Part shown: positions 45,629 through 53,368 of the stretch, piece after piece
Layout of the letters: each line of letters begins with the position of its first letter
Numbering within the stretch: the stretch's first letter is position 1
NCBI GenBank assembly: GCA_000010565.1
Contig: AP009389.1
Span: 682,001-746,000, forward strand
DNA: 64,000 nucleotides
Direction: 5' to 3'
DNA from: Pelotomaculum thermopropionicum SI
GTDB lineage: Bacteria > Bacillota > Desulfotomaculia > Desulfotomaculales > Pelotomaculaceae
Notes under the pieces: model-generated
Databases searched by the model: none
What the model was told of the DNA's origin: nothing
Seen by the model: the letters and a program-made list of their open reading frames with translations, nothing else
Translations under genes and position numbers: made by a program

Positions 45629-45964
45629 TTATTGTTCCGCGGCTTTCCGTAGGTGCCTGTCACCGGTTAGCAAAACAGCGCCCCTTGCTTTGGCCAGCGC
45701 CAGGGCAAAAAGGTCCACGCGCGAGGGCGCGGGATACCGGCTTGCTAATTGAATGACTAGGCGGACCTCGTCGCCGGCAAGTTCCTCCTGCTGCAATCCG
45801 AGGGATACCAGGGCTCGTCCATCGGGCACCCGTAATTCGGCAATAACCACATCAGGGGCGATAAACCGGAGCGGCAGTTGGAACGCTTCGTGAATAATCC
45901 CGCCGCCATACAGGTCGATCCAGATGTTCGTGTCAGTCACGTGGATCCGCCGGGAATCCGCCAT
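45629..45964 (-). CDS. PIN domain toxin-like protein
   Basis: 111 residues from ATG 45964: HVTDTNIWIDLYGG with the first Asp, PDVVIAELRVPD with the Glu, and SRVDLFALALAKARGAVLLT then GDRHLRKAA, a complete PIN set. It overlaps the preceding XRE-ImmA gene by 32 bases, which is the usual order antitoxin-toxin in this type of pair. Confidence 0.8.
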   Translation of the reverse strand: MADSRRIHVTDTNIWIDLYGGGIIHEAFQLPLRFIAPDVVIAELRVPDGRALVSLGLQQEELAGDEVRLVIQLASRYPAPSRVDLFALALAKARGAVLLTGDRHLRKAAEQ

Positions 45965-47003
45965 GCCGCTCGGCCACCTCCCGCCAAAATTCAGCCAGGG
46001 ATTTGGCGAGCAGTTCGGCGGCACGGGATTCTGAGATCAGATCCTCCGCAAGCGCACGCATCACCAGCCGTTCCATCCGCTTTGGTTCCTCGGGGGGCAG
46101 AGCATCGCCGGGTTCTTTCTGGTGCCAGCCACGGCGGTGAAATTCGCGGAACAAATTCGTGGCGAGCGCTTCCGAAATGATACTTAGACCCTTCGCCCGG
46201 TAAATCCAGGCCTGCATACTGAGGCCGTATTTATGCTTTAAAAGATGCAGTTCATAGAAGCTAAGCGCCTGCCGCCGCTCCCCCAATTCGCGGCGCGCCG
46301 CCGGTGCGGGGACTAAAAAAGCACCGGCAAACCGGTGCGCCGCTTTCTCTGCACTCGCCCCTTTTTCGGGCCGGAGAATAATGTGCCCTAATTCGTGGGC
46401 CAAATTGAAGCGCTGGCGGTCGCCGGGAAGACTACGCCGCATAACAATGACCGGGGTGTTGTCCTCCATCATGAAGGTGCAGGCGTCAAAGCCATCCACA
46501 CCGTCCACCAACCCAACCTTGATCCCTTTATCCTCAAGAAGTTCGGTCAGGTTTTCGATGGGGGCCAAGCCTAACTGCCAGGCCGCCCTTAGCTCTTCCG
46601 CCACCCGCTCCGCTTCTTCCGGCACGGTAATCCTGGGATTTACGCCCTCCGGTAAAACAAAGCCGCGTGCGGCGTCGCCGGGCGGGAAAAGCGCTTCAAT
46701 CTCGAGATATCGTTCAAGCCACCCCTGGATTTGGGCAAGGACCGTTTGTTCTTGCTTGCGGCGCAGCGCAGAATTTTTACGGTAAGCCGGCACGGAAAGG
46801 TTCACCCTACGCGTCCTGAAAAAATATTCAACATTGACCCCGAGCGCCTCTGCCAGACGGAGCAGGACACCGGAACTTGGTATGTCTAAGCCCCGTTCGT
46901 ACTTTGAAATGGCCTGAGGCGACACACCCACACGGTTGGCTAATTCCCGCAAACTCAGTCCGGCGGCCCGCCGGGCCAGCCTGAGCCGTTCTCCGACCAT
47001 CAC
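45933..47003 (-). CDS. XRE-type HTH plus ImmA/IrrE metallopeptidase, antitoxin-like
   Basis: 356 residues. The N-terminal 65 form a XRE HTH (LRLARRAAGLSLRELANRVG, VSPQAISKYERG). The middle holds a zinc protease motif, FNLAHELGHIIL, near residue 205. ImmA-like proteins of this composition pair with toxins or regulate mobile elements. It overlaps the PIN gene downstream and probably controls it. Confidence 0.85.
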   Translation of the reverse strand: MMVGERLRLARRAAGLSLRELANRVGVSPQAISKYERGLDIPSSGVLLRLAEALGVNVEYFFRTRRVNLSVPAYRKNSALRRKQEQTVLAQIQGWLERYLEIEALFPPGDAARGFVLPEGVNPRITVPEEAERVAEELRAAWQLGLAPIENLTELLEDKGIKVGLVDGVDGFDACTFMMEDNTPVIVMRRSLPGDRQRFNLAHELGHIILRPEKGASAEKAAHRFAGAFLVPAPAARRELGERRQALSFYELHLLKHKYGLSMQAWIYRAKGLSIISEALATNLFREFHRRGWHQKEPGDALPPEEPKRMERLVMRALAEDLISESRAAELLAKSLAEFWREVAERHGGFPADPRD

Positions 47004-47061
47004 CTTTTCACCCCGGTTTACATTCTATCAAAAATATTGCATTTTGTAAACCGAAGAATAA

Positions 47062-47255
47062 TTAGAAATCAGGGGGGACACCATACTCAATCTGCTCAGT
47101 TCCTCGTCCGCCGGGGTCTTTTGGGTCCGCTCTTGCGCGGCCGCAGGGGCCGTCCGCAAGGTGCGCCGCGGCACTGCTCAAGGGATACTGCCAGACCTCT
47201 TCTACCAGCCCGGCACGGACGGGATTAAGCTCCGCCATCAGGTGCAGATAAGCCC
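47062..47255 (-). pseudogene. Tyrosine (REP-associated type) transposase fragment
   Basis: RAYLHLMAELNPVRAGLVEE followed by YPLSSAAAHLADG is the C-terminal signature of Y1/REP-associated transposases. The N-terminal HUH and Tyr parts are gone. Confidence 0.65.
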
Positions 47256-47390
47256 TGTATCATCTTCGCAAAAGAATGTTTGCTGCACCTCCACTCGTTC
47301 CACAACCACGCTGCCGGATTTCGCCGCCAGACCGAGAAGGAGAAACAGAACCAGGCCGGGAATGACCAGTTTCAGCGCGCGCCGCGGAAC

Positions 47391-47600
47391 AATTCCCGAT
47401 TTACGACTCGTATGCGGTTAAGATGCTTACATACCATTTTAATGGGAAGGGCAGGGAAGGGCTCTCGTATGAGCAGTTTGCGGCGGGCTTTTCAGCGTTG
47501 AAGGATGTCCTGGATTTTCCCGTGACCACCCGGGAACTCGACCGGTACTTATGGTTGGCAGGCCAATTGAGGGCATGGAAGGGCTTATTGCCCTGGAGCG
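47391..47600. repeat. Copy of 8158-8372 at the right end of the island
   Basis: About 96 percent identical to the second half of the uncharacterised gene at 7785-8474, same orientation. First of three pieces that together repeat the 8.1-16.1 kb part in collapsed form. Confidence 0.9.
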
Positions 47601-47643
47601 GAGGGTTATAACGCTCGGCTGGGTAGCGTTGGTAACGGGGGGT

Positions 47644-47836
47644 CTACAGTTATGCGCTCAAGCTTCACAAACATCACTCTCCCGGTTACTATTTTACCAT
47701 GATTTCCACCACTAAAAACCACAGGTTTAAATAACCGCGCTATTTCACTGCCTGCAGGCGGCCCGGGCACAGCTACCCATTCCTCCGGGAGTTGAATTCT
47801 GGGGCTGGCGCTCCCGCCATGCTGTCTTTTTGCAGG
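47644..47836. repeat. Copy of 15570-15762 at the right end of the island
   Basis: Nearly identical to the DUF433 gene start and leader. Lies 43 bases after the preceding repeat piece, whereas in the original locus 7.2 kb separates them. Confidence 0.9.
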
Positions 47837-47842
47837 GTTTTC

Positions 47843-48001
47843 AGCAAGAAAGATGGGTTTGGGGAAGCTATTGAAACCTGATGCTTTTAGTGGTTATCCA
47901 GGGGATATAGAGGCAGGTGCTGGGATTGCCATGAAAACAGATGAACTCAAAAAACAAATAGCAGCAGCCCGGTCGAGGTATTATCGACTGGTTTTACTGG
48001 T
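47843..48001. repeat. Copy of 15946-16100 with the start of brxF
   Basis: Contains the end of the BREX leader and the first 23 codons of brxF, then breaks off 21 bases before the right attP arm. Confidence 0.9.
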
Positions 48002-48021
48002 ACCTTGAACGCTTGTCCCCT

Positions 48022-48066
48022 GTTTCTTTGGTAGACACGGCCCTGTGCGGGGCGGTGCCGTCTAAC
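48022..48066. other. attR: right integration junction of the island
   Basis: The inverted attP arm GTTTCTTTGGTAGACAC is at 48022-48038, followed by 7 bases and the central TG at 48046-48047, after which the ATPase gene resumes. See attL for the symmetry argument. Confidence 0.8.
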
Positions 48067-48326
48067 AAGGCGATCCGGATGGCCGGGATAACCACCCCGT
48101 CCAGCGAGCCGTTATCCGAGGAACAGCAGTGGAACTCCACGTCATAGCCCCTGTCCAGCATGGCTTCCCCGATTTTCCGCATGAAGGTCGATTTTCCCAC
48201 GCCCGGCCCGCCTTTTATGACAAAAATGCGGGTGGCATCCGGCTCGATTATATGATCGTAAAATGAATAAAATCCGTAGGCGGTGTTTCCGCCCGGAAAC
48301 ACTTTGGTCAGCCTGCCCTTGCCCAT
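48047..48326 (-). pseudogene. N-terminal part of two-P-loop ATPase gene, split by the island
   Basis: Starts at ATG 48326 behind GGAGGGAAAAG. 94 codons up to DGTAPH include the first P-loop (VIKGGPGVGKSTFMRKI). After the island junction the frame continues for 17 alien codons and stops at 47994. Its remainder is at 3944-4770. Before integration the gene was a single minus-strand unit of about 1.1 kb. Confidence 0.87.
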
Positions 48327-48640
48327 AATCTTTTCCCTCCTTTTTTCCCGTACCCTCATTAGCCTAAGCAAAGAGAGACACCAGAAAACGGTGCCGCCTT
48401 TATCAGCCTTCCCTGGCGCCTTTGCCCGAGCCGTATAAATTTCTTGAGAGTGCCGCATTATGCTGTATTATTATAGATATGAACGGTTCGGGGTAATATG
48501 ACAAAGGAAGAATTCTTTAAATTGTCTACCTTTTAGCAGCGGGACATGCTAAAATACTGCTAATATCTGCAATAATGCGCCGCCCTGGCCGGTTTTAAGG
48601 TAAGTTTGCCGCAGAAATCCGTATTGAAAGGTGCAACCCT

Positions 48641-49222
48641 ATGCTTGGGGCCCGGATAGTCATCGCCGACGCTGACGCCGGATACCGCAAAAGTTTAAAG
48701 GAAAAGCTAATCCACGCCGGCTATTTTGTGGCAGGCGAGGTAAGTGACGGAAGGAGCGCCCTGAAGGTGATTTTTCAGACCGAGCCCGACCTTGTGATTA
48801 TGGACACAAGGCTGCCGGGGTCGGGGGGTATGGAGATCATCAGGATAATCGAAGAGCACCGGGTCGCCCCGGTAATCCTGCTGACGGCCTCCCACGAGCA
48901 GGAACTTTTGGAGGAGGCAAAAGACTCCTGGATTTTTGCCTGCCTTGTCAAGCCCGTCAGCGATGCGCAGTTATTTTTGGCGGTTGAAATTGCCATAGCC
49001 AATTTCAGAAAGTTTATTAAGCTGGAAGAGGAAAACCGCCGCCTTAAAAAGGCCCTGGAGGAGAGAAAACTGGTTGAAAAGGCCAAGGGACTGGTTATGG
49101 AGGCCAGGGGCCTGAGTGAAAAGGAGGCCTACAAGTTCCTTCAGAAGCTGAGCATGGACAACTGCATTTCCCTTGCCAGGGTGGCAAAGCGGGTAATCTC
49201 CTACTATGAAAAGAAGGTTTAG
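48641..49222 (+). CDS. ANTAR-domain response regulator, transcription antiterminator
   Basis: 193 residues. A receiver domain with DAD at 10-12, phosphoacceptor Asp55 in VIMDTRLPG and the Lys in CLVKPV. A coiled coil (LEEENRRLKKALEERKL) links it to an ANTAR domain (KAKGLVMEARGLSEKEAYKF, then SLARVAKRVI). ANTAR proteins bind tandem hexaloop RNA hairpins and prevent terminator folding. Such hairpins occur in the leaders of the glutamine and glutamate synthase genes that follow, its probable targets. Confidence 0.9.
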   Translation: MLGARIVIADADAGYRKSLKEKLIHAGYFVAGEVSDGRSALKVIFQTEPDLVIMDTRLPGSGGMEIIRIIEEHRVAPVILLTASHEQELLEEAKDSWIFACLVKPVSDAQLFLAVEIAIANFRKFIKLEEENRRLKKALEERKLVEKAKGLVMEARGLSEKEAYKFLQKLSMDNCISLARVAKRVISYYEKKV

Positions 49223-49265
49223 GCTTTGCGATAAGTTATGTATACAATATTCTTTTCTGTAATCA

Positions 49266-49293
49266 TTGATTTATTTGATTAGATTGCTATAAT
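49266..49293 (+). promoter_or_regulatory. Promoter of the first glutamine synthetase-like gene
   Basis: TTGATT (49266-49271) and TATAAT (49288-49293) with a 16-base spacer, just upstream of the attenuator at 49311. Confidence 0.6.
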
Positions 49294-49310
49294 TTAATGT
49301 ATAAAAAAAT

Positions 49311-49387
49311 CATAGCTTTGTGGGGCAACGGCGTCCCGTGAAGGCTATTACCTCCGGTAGTGGTCTTTGTGGGGCGTTTATTTTTTG
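49311..49387 (+). promoter_or_regulatory. ANTAR-type attenuator upstream of the first glnA-like gene
   Basis: Second hairpin: GGGGC (49322-49326), hexaloop AACGGC, GTCCC (49333-49337). Its 3' strand is also the 5' strand of a terminator stem: CGTCCC (49332-49337) pairs with GGGGCG (49371-49376), followed by TTTATTTTTT. The first hairpin (49311-49322) is weak. The loop has A at 1 and G at 4 as in ANTAR target loops. Confidence 0.65.
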
Positions 49388-49409
49388 GCAGAAAGGAGGC
49401 TGCGGCAGT

Positions 49410-50738
49410 CTGAAAGCATTAACCAAAGAGGAAGTTTTAGACAGGGCAAAAGAGTACAACGTTAAATTCATCCGCCTTCAATTTACCGATATTTTCGGGA
49501 CTTTCAAGAATATTGCGGTTACGGTGGAGGAGCTGGAACGGGCGCTGGAAGGCAGGGTCATGTTTGACAGCTCTGTCATCGAGGGTTTTGTTCACAACAA
49601 GGAAAGCGACATTTACCTTTACCCCGATCCGTCAACCTTCGAGATCTTCCCCTGGCGGCCCAGGGACGGGGCCGTGGCCCGCTTAATCTGCGATGTATAT
49701 TCACCGGCAGGGGAGCCTTATCCCGGCTGCTCGCGCTCCGCGTTAAAGAGGGTTCTGAAAAAGGCGGCGGATATGGGATTTCACCTCCGGGTCGGCGCCC
49801 AGATAGAATTCTTCCTTTTCCAGACCGACAGCCAGGGCAAGCCCACCACCATCACCCACGACCAGGCTGGTTACTGCGACCTGTCCCCGGTGGACCTCGG
49901 TGAAAACGCCAGGCGGGACATGGTTTTGACCCTGGAAGAGATGGGGTTTGAGATTTCTTCCTCCCATCACGAGAAGTCGGCCGGGCAGCACGAGATTTTC
50001 ATTAAGGAGGACAGCGCGCCGGCCATTGCAGACAAAATTGCCACTTTTAAGTTCGTAGTCCGCACCATTGCCCAGCGGCACGGCCTGCACGCATCTTTCA
50101 TGCCCAAGCCCGTGAGCACCCTGAACGGTTCCGGGATGCACCTGCACCATTCCCTGTGGAGCAACGGCAGGAATATGTTTGACGATCCGGCCGGCTACAT
50201 GGGCTTAAGCCGGACGGCGCTGCACTATATAGGGGGCATTCTGCGGCATGCCCGCTCCATTACTGCCATTGCCAACCCCCTCGTAAATTCCTACAAGCGC
50301 CTTCTGCCCAGCGAATTGTGCCCGGTGCTGGTGGCCTGGTCCGAACAAAACCGCAATACCATGCTCCGCGTCCCTGCCCAGCGGGGGGACGGAACCAGGA
50401 TTATTCTCCGCAGTCCGGACCCGACCTGTAACCCCTACCTGGTTCTGGCCGCCACGCTGGATGCAGGGCTCACCGGAATAGCCGAGGGAATAGAGCCGCC
50501 TCCGCCGCGGCCGGAAAACGATCTCGATCCCAGGGCGTTGAGAAAGCTGGTCAGAAAGGAAGGGCTTCCCCGCAACCTGGGAGAGGCGCTGCGCCATCTG
50601 GCCGAAGACCGGGTGATCCGGCGGGCCGTGGGCGAGTGCATTTCGTCGCGCTTCCTCGAAAGCAAGGAACTGGAGTGGGAGCGCTTTCAAGCCCAGGTGC
50701 ACCAGTGGGAGCTGGACGAGTACCTGATTAATTATTAG
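49410..50738 (+). CDS. Glutamine synthetase-like protein lacking a metal-ligand Glu
   Basis: About 443 residues. Aligned by eye with the two other synthetases of this window it keeps [17 protein letters not shown] and NPYLVLAA, but TRIELRSPD is TRIILRSPD here (Glu to Ile, a metal-binding position in type I synthetases), RIPAKRG is RVPAQRG and FDGSSIEG is FDSSVIEG. It may use another amine or act as a regulator. The start is unsure: a CTG at 49410 follows AGGAGG; GTG 49320 lies in the attenuator and is unlikely. Confidence 0.75.
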   Translation: MKALTKEEVLDRAKEYNVKFIRLQFTDIFGTFKNIAVTVEELERALEGRVMFDSSVIEGFVHNKESDIYLYPDPSTFEIFPWRPRDGAVARLICDVYSPAGEPYPGCSRSALKRVLKKAADMGFHLRVGAQIEFFLFQTDSQGKPTTITHDQAGYCDLSPVDLGENARRDMVLTLEEMGFEISSSHHEKSAGQHEIFIKEDSAPAIADKIATFKFVVRTIAQRHGLHASFMPKPVSTLNGSGMHLHHSLWSNGRNMFDDPAGYMGLSRTALHYIGGILRHARSITAIANPLVNSYKRLLPSELCPVLVAWSEQNRNTMLRVPAQRGDGTRIILRSPDPTCNPYLVLAATLDAGLTGIAEGIEPPPPRPENDLDPRALRKLVRKEGLPRNLGEALRHLAEDRVIRRAVGECISSRFLESKELEWERFQAQVHQWELDEYLINY

Positions 50739-50901
50739 CCGTCCCAGCGGCTCTAATAAATAATTTCAAATTAATTAATTGGAAAGGAGGGCAGGGCAAG
50801 CGGAATAATCCGTCACAGGAAAAGTTTCCAAAAATAGAAAAATTTAAAGAGAGAGAAAGAATTTAAAGAGAGAGAGATTTAATTCAGGAGGATGGTAACA
50901 T

Positions 50902-52479
50902 ATGACATTCAGCAAGGGTATCAACTCTACTGCAGCTACGCTGACAAAACTGCGTACCGGCAACGACAAGTGCGAATTCAGCGGCATGTGCGTTACCTGT
51001 CTGGACGGGTGCGTCGGCCTCTGCGAGGTGGGCAAGTCGTCCATCCGGGCCAAGGAGATGCTTTATCCGCAGCCTTTCGGCAAGATTACCACCGCTTCCC
51101 AGAAGGATTACCCGGTTGACTATTCCCATTTCAACATTATGGGCACGGCAGTCGGCGCCGTAGGTATCGAGGCGGATTCGGACAAGGCCATTTTCCCGGC
51201 CGTCAGCCTGGAAGCTGAAGTCGGCGCGGCCAACAAGATTAAGCTTAACCTGCCCATCGTGGTTGCTGCAATGGGTTCCACCAACGTGGCGGCCGACAAC
51301 TGGGAGCACCTGGCCGCCGGGGCGGCGATCTGCGGTGTGGGCATTGTTATAGGCGAAAACGTGTGTGCAATGGACCCCAACGCCGAAATAAAGAACGGCC
51401 GGGTGGTGCATTCGCCCAACCTGGCCAGGCGGATCAAAGACTTTCAGAGGTGGTACAACGGCAAGGGATTCATTGCCGTCCAGGCCAATGTTGAGGACAC
51501 CATGCTGGGCGTCCAGGAATACGCGCTGGAAAAGCTCGGCGTTGATGCCGTTGAAATAAAGTGGGGCCAGGGGGCCAAGGACATCGGCGGTGAAGTCAAG
51601 CTGAACACCCTGGAGCGGGCGCTTCAGCTCAAGAGCCGCGGCTATATCGTGCTGCCCGATCCGGAAGACCCGAAGGTTCAGGAGGCCTACCGGATGGGAG
51701 CCTTCAAGGAGTTCGAGCGGCATTCCCGGGTCGGCATGGTCAACCAGGAGAGCTTTAACGCCCGGGTCGAGGAACTCCGCAAGGCGGGGGCGAAGTACGT
51801 CATGCTCAAGACCGGCGCCTACCGTCCGGCAGACCTGGCCAGGGCCGTAAAATTTGCCTCCGACGCCAGAATCGACCTGCTTACCGTTGACGGCGCGGGC
51901 GGCGGAACCGGCATGAGCCCGTGGCGGATGATGAATGAATGGGGGGTTCCCACGGTATACATCCAGGCGCTTCTGGTCAGGTATCTGGACAGGCTGGCGG
52001 CCAAGGGAGCCTTTGTTCCCCCGGTGGCCATTGCCGGCGGGTTTACCCTGGAAGATCACCTGTTCAAGGGTCTCGCCATGGGCGCCCCGCACATCAAGGC
52101 CATCGGCATGGCCCGTTCGCCCCTCACCGCCGCCATGGTCGGCAAGACCGTCGGCGAGGCCATTAAGAACGGCAAGGTGCCGCCCGAGCACAAGAAGTAC
52201 GGCGAGTCTATCGAGCAGGTCTTTATTGCGGCGGCCGAACTGAAAGACAAACTGGGCAGCGATTTCGAAAAACTGCCGGTCGGAGCCATCGGCGTGTACA
52301 GCTATTTTGAGCGTCTGGCCCAGGGTCTCAGGCAGTTCATGTGCGGCGCCCGGAAATTCGCCCTGCAGTACATTACCAGGAACGACATTGCTGCCCTTAC
52401 CAGGGAGGCGGCGGAAATTTCCGGCATCCGCTACATCATGGACATAGATTCCGAAGAGGTAGACCAGATTTTAGGCTGA
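50902..52479 (+). CDS. FMN-binding glutamate synthase family protein
   Basis: 525 residues, AGGAGG eight bases before the ATG. Near the N-terminus is a Cys cluster (CEFSGMCVTCLDGCVGLC) for an Fe-S centre. The rest is the FMN barrel of glutamate synthase domain 2: VEIKWGQGAKDIGGEV, DLLTVDGAGGGTGMSP, IAGGFTLEDHLFKGLAMGA. No glutaminase domain, so it relies on free ammonia or a partner, or makes a related reaction. Sits between glutamine synthetase genes, which fits nitrogen assimilation. Confidence 0.82.
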   Translation: MTFSKGINSTAATLTKLRTGNDKCEFSGMCVTCLDGCVGLCEVGKSSIRAKEMLYPQPFGKITTASQKDYPVDYSHFNIMGTAVGAVGIEADSDKAIFPAVSLEAEVGAANKIKLNLPIVVAAMGSTNVAADNWEHLAAGAAICGVGIVIGENVCAMDPNAEIKNGRVVHSPNLARRIKDFQRWYNGKGFIAVQANVEDTMLGVQEYALEKLGVDAVEIKWGQGAKDIGGEVKLNTLERALQLKSRGYIVLPDPEDPKVQEAYRMGAFKEFERHSRVGMVNQESFNARVEELRKAGAKYVMLKTGAYRPADLARAVKFASDARIDLLTVDGAGGGTGMSPWRMMNEWGVPTVYIQALLVRYLDRLAAKGAFVPPVAIAGGFTLEDHLFKGLAMGAPHIKAIGMARSPLTAAMVGKTVGEAIKNGKVPPEHKKYGESIEQVFIAAAELKDKLGSDFEKLPVGAIGVYSYFERLAQGLRQFMCGARKFALQYITRNDIAALTREAAEISGIRYIMDIDSEEVDQILG

Positions 52480-52488
52480 AAATATATA

Positions 52489-52517
52489 TTGCCCTGGCTT
52501 AAAAAATAAGATATAAT
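52489..52517 (+). promoter_or_regulatory. Promoter upstream of the second ANTAR gene
   Basis: TTGCCC (52489-52494) and TATAAT (52512-52517), 17-base spacer, followed by the attenuator at 52541. Confidence 0.6.
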
Positions 52518-52540
52518 GGCGATGTAAAGCTGATACTTTG

Positions 52541-52614
52541 GATACGAGGATGTATCTGCGTGACCCTGGCAATGATGCCCTCTTCAGGTTGTTTAACCTG
52601 TGCGAGGGCTTTTC
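52541..52614 (+). promoter_or_regulatory. ANTAR-type attenuator upstream of the second ANTAR gene
   Basis: Hairpin 1: GATAC, loop GAGGAT, GTATC (52541-52556). Hairpin 2: GGC, loop AATGAT, GCC (52568-52579). The 3' strand of hairpin 2 begins a terminator stem GCCCTC (52577-52582) / GAGGGC (52604-52609) with TTTT. Suggests that this regulator is itself under ANTAR control. Confidence 0.7.
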
Positions 52615-52644
52615 TATTAGTTATTCTGACAGGAGGCAGGCGCA

Positions 52645-53220
52645 ATGGGAGAATATAGAGTTGTAATAATTGACAGCGATGCCACCTGGAGAAGGAACAT
52701 TAAGGCCATGCTGGCCAAAATGGGCTATTGGGTAATAGGTGAAGCCGAAGACGGGGTGAGCGGCTTGAAGCTGGTCCGGACCAGGCAGCCGGATCTCGTC
52801 ATTATCGAGGCCTTCCTTCCGGGAATGGACGGCCATGAGGTAGCCCGCATCATTCATGAAGATAAACTGGCCCCGGTTGTGCTGATCGGCAACTCCACCC
52901 AGCAGAATATTATTGAAAAGGCCAAGGCAGCCAGAGTGTTTGCCTTTTTAATGAAGCAGGAACTGGAGTACAACCTTATTCCGGCGGTTGAGCTGGCTTT
53001 AATGAATTACCAGGAGATAGTAAGGCTGGAGAACCAGGTAAAGGAATTAAAGGACACGCTTGAAACCAGGAAGGTGGTGGAGCGGGCCAAGGGTATCCTG
53101 ATGGAGACCATGGGGATATCTGAAACCGAGGCGTTCAAGCGGATTCAGAGGCAGAGCATGAACAAGCGCATTTCCATGCGCGCGGTGGCCGAAGCCATTA
53201 TCCTGGCCCATAACCTGTGA
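52645..53220 (+). CDS. ANTAR-domain regulator with a pseudo-receiver (Glu at the phosphoacceptor)
   Basis: 191 residues, related to the protein at 48641 over its length. In the receiver the phosphoacceptor position 55 is Glu (VIIEAFLPG) rather than Asp, and the Lys-Pro after it is LMKQE. The ANTAR domain is intact ([20 protein letters not shown], then [10 protein letters not shown]). Glu at this site often mimics phospho-Asp, so the protein may be active without phosphorylation. Confidence 0.88.
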   Translation: MGEYRVVIIDSDATWRRNIKAMLAKMGYWVIGEAEDGVSGLKLVRTRQPDLVIIEAFLPGMDGHEVARIIHEDKLAPVVLIGNSTQQNIIEKAKAARVFAFLMKQELEYNLIPAVELALMNYQEIVRLENQVKELKDTLETRKVVERAKGILMETMGISETEAFKRIQRQSMNKRISMRAVAEAIILAHNL

Positions 53221-53242
53221 ACAAAAAAATATACATGCAGAC

Positions 53243-53335
53243 GGGTACGCTGGTGTGCCCGGGCGGGCAAAGGAGCCCTTAAAGGCGGAGAAATTTTACG
53301 CTTCGCTTTTAGGGGTTTTGTTTTTTACCCGGCGC
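53243..53335 (+). promoter_or_regulatory. ANTAR-type attenuator upstream of the second glnA
   Basis: Hairpin 1: GGGTAC, loop GCTGGT, GTGCCC (53243-53260). Hairpin 2: GGGC, loop AAAGGA, GCCC (53265-53278). Overlapping terminator: CCCTTAAAGGCG (53276 onward) with CGCTTTTAGGGG and TTTTGTTTTTT. Confidence 0.75.
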
Positions 53336-53368
53336 TCTTTACAAAACATTTACCGGAAGGTGGTTGTC

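Noticed and set aside
47281-47400. Minus-strand hydrophobic frame (RALKLVIPGLVLFLLLGLAA)
   Set aside because: A possible membrane-anchor relic, but there is no start, no stop context and no neighbour to support a gene.
50884-52191. Open frame of 435 codons antisense to the glutamate synthase-like gene
   Set aside because: Same reason: codon-bias shadow of a conserved gene, no start signal or domain.
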